Of a DNA stretch of 7,207 nucleotides, positions 6,068-7,207 are shown piece by piece. The translations under genes were made by a program, and so were the position numbers. The notes below the pieces were generated by a model, which saw only the letters and a list, made by a program, of their open reading frames with translations, made no database searches and was not told the DNA's origin. The stretch comes from JBAXPW01 sp037132015 (GTDB taxonomy: Bacteria > Patescibacteriota > Microgenomatia > UBA1406 > GWC2-37-13): contig JBAXPW010000071.1 in NCBI GenBank assembly GCA_037132015.1, positions 1 to 7,207 of the forward strand, written 5' to 3'. Within the stretch, counting starts at the first letter, position 1, and every line of letters begins with the position of its first letter.

Positions 6068-7189
6068 ATGACTCTATTGCATTTAACTCCCGAAACCATA
6101 TCAAATGATTCTCATAAATGGTTGTTACCTTTTAAGTATCATGAGTCAGGGACAGTAATTCAGTTTCAAAATGATACGTTATATCGCATACCTCAAATAA
6201 TTCAAGATACAAAAACCATAAAACAGGTTCTCGGTCAATATTATCGGAGGTTTTTGATGGGACAAGTATTAGTCGAAAACCGTAATTTGATTGAAGTAAT
6301 AAAAGAAAATCTACATGCAAAATGTATTGATCGTCTCTATGATACAGAAAATAAAATAAAACGAATGACGGTGGCAGCTTTACTGGATTTTATTGATAAA
6401 AAGGGTGTACAAGTCTGCTTGTTTATTACTCATACAAGAGATCTTTTTATAGATTCAGATAGAATTAGCGAAATATACGAGTTAGAGCATTTATTACGAA
6501 CTCATCGCAATCTTTCGGTAGTGCTTTTTACTAGCGTTAATATAACAGATAAACAGTACATTCACTTGAGAAACTATGCATCTTCACTGTATTCACATAT
6601 TAGTATTTATCCACTCTATTCTATAGCAGATTGCAATAGATTTATTTCTTATAACTGCACACTTTGGGACATCGTAATTTCTGATACGCTAAGAGAAAAA
6701 ATAATTAGAGAGTCCGGAGGATACTTATGGCTTATACGTCAGGTGCTTAGATATTATAGAGATAATCCAAAATCTTCATCTAGGGAGTTATTTAACCATC
6801 CTTTATTAAGGGAAAAAGTTCAAGCAATATATAATCGTTTTACTGATGATGAAAAAGTAGTGTTGAATGCAGTGCATACAAATAAATATGACAAAATAAA
6901 AAATTATTCAGGTGTATGTGATTATTTACTAAAGGTTGGATTTTTACAGAATAAATCTGGTGTCATTATGTTAGGAGTCCCTCTGATATCACTTGCGTTA
7001 GAAGCTGAAAACAATCTACAAGAAATAAGTATGCAGGGAAAAGAAATAGTCATAAATGGGAGAATTTCATCACATTTGTTCACTGAACAGGAGTTCCGTA
7101 TCCTTTCTTTATTAATACAACAACGCAATCTTATTGTTTCTCGAGAACAGGTAGCGGATATGAACCCTCGCCACTGTACCACCACTTAA
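6068..7189 (+). CDS. STAND-like protein lacking a P-loop, fused to a truncated OmpR-type winged helix
   Basis: This 373-residue protein appears to have three parts. Residues about 15-230 resemble the nucleotide-binding core of STAND/AAA ATPases: hydrophobic strand VCLFITHTRDLF (116-127) at a Walker-B-like place, VVLFTSVNI (151-159) like the sensor-1 strand, and SGGYLWLIRQVL (216-227) like the family's GGxPxxi helix. Where a Walker A loop is expected (about 27-44, ESGTVIQFQNDTLYRIPQ) there is no GxxxxGK(S/T). Residues about 245-310 look like the helical winged-helix unit that follows the ATPase core. Residues about 320-364 match the start of an OmpR/PhoB DNA-binding domain (INGR, LFTEQEFRILSLLI, IVSREQVADM), but the expected recognition helix and wing, another ~50 residues, are replaced by NPRHCTTT and a stop. 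The gene is therefore probably cut at about 7162 by a junction at the edge. It follows dabA by 63 bases and may be a local transcription regulator. Domain calls are by eye, without alignment. Confidence 0.7.
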   Translation: MTLLHLTPETISNDSHKWLLPFKYHESGTVIQFQNDTLYRIPQIIQDTKTIKQVLGQYYRRFLMGQVLVENRNLIEVIKENLHAKCIDRLYDTENKIKRMTVAALLDFIDKKGVQVCLFITHTRDLFIDSDRISEIYELEHLLRTHRNLSVVLFTSVNITDKQYIHLRNYASSLYSHISIYPLYSIADCNRFISYNCTLWDIVISDTLREKIIRESGGYLWLIRQVLRYYRDNPKSSSRELFNHPLLREKVQAIYNRFTDDEKVVLNAVHTNKYDKIKNYSGVCDYLLKVGFLQNKSGVIMLGVPLISLALEAENNLQEISMQGKEIVINGRISSHLFTEQEFRILSLLIQQRNLIVSREQVADMNPRHCTTT

Positions 7190-7196
7190 GCTAAAT
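7156..7196 (-). repeat. Right copy of the edge inverted repeat
   Basis: CTGTACCA (7174-7181), eight bases, and GCTAAAT (7190-7196) are the reverse complement of TGGTACAG and ATTTAGC at 28-35 and 13-19, with identical spacing. The weaker match extends inward to GGATA at 7156-7160. The segment coincides with the place where the winged-helix domain stops following its family pattern, and composition becomes noticeably richer in C from 7164. Confidence 0.4.
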
Positions 7197-7207
7197 TTAA
7201 CTCCCCT

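Noticed and set aside
7150..7207. Minus-strand stretch resembling a tRNA D-arm and T-loop (TAGCTTAAGTGGTGGTAC, then GGGTTCATATCC)
   Set aside because: There is no room for an anticodon arm between the two parts, and neither the D-stem nor a five-pair T-stem can be formed, so this is not a tRNA.
1..7207. CRISPR array, rRNA, transposase or phage genes
   Set aside because: No regularly spaced repeats, rRNA-like sequence, transposase DDE pattern or phage structural gene was seen on either strand.

Overview
This 7.2-kb window is AT-rich and bacterial. It looks like a short metagenomic contig, because genes are interrupted close to both edges. The best guess is a Candidate Phyla Radiation/Patescibacteria-type or similarly reduced bacterium. 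The clues are strong A/T bias with AGA/CGA arginine codons, no convincing Shine-Dalgarno sequence before any gene, and a fusion of a STAND-like ATPase remnant with an OmpR-type winged helix, a layout common in Microgenomates-type genomes. This assignment is inference. The standard genetic code fits: complete proteins end at TAA or TGA at their expected length.

Layout. At 1-235 there is a short unrecognised reading frame whose upstream part is closed by a stop at the window edge. At 302-490 a 62-residue membrane microprotein resembles the N-terminal half of DUF202 proteins. The gap 491-592 separates convergent genes and holds a perfect GC-rich hairpin and a second, bulged inverted repeat. On the minus strand (2541 down to 593) lies a probable two-gene operon: a complete class I PLP-dependent aminotransferase of the aspartate aminotransferase type, then, after 14 bases, a 242-residue protein of unknown family. 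The second gene carries a run of eight G near its 5' end.

A 97-bp divergent control region (2542-2638) separates the aminotransferase from the main gene, 2639-6004. That gene encodes a 1,121-residue DabA (DUF2309/UPF0753) homologue, the beta-carbonic-anhydrase-like subunit of the DAB inorganic carbon uptake system. All four zinc/active-site positions known for DabA can be placed: Cys546, Asp548, His796 and Cys811. The usual membrane partner DabB is on neither side.

63 bases downstream, 6068-7189 encodes a protein that looks like a STAND-type ATPase without a recognisable P-loop, fused to an OmpR/PhoB-type winged helix. The winged helix breaks off within the last ~30 bases of the window.

Working together. 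A plausible but unproven reading is that DabA supplies bicarbonate/CO2, possibly for anaplerotic carboxylation feeding oxaloacetate, which the divergent aminotransferase could convert to aspartate. The downstream ATPase-like/winged-helix protein could be a local regulator. A 9-base motif, TGTCAGGAT, followed by GGATAAAA, is shared by the intergenic regions before dabA and before the regulator. The least explained parts are the orphan dabA with altered active-site surroundings, the apparently ATP-independent regulator, the G8 tract, and the similar inverted sequences at the two window edges.
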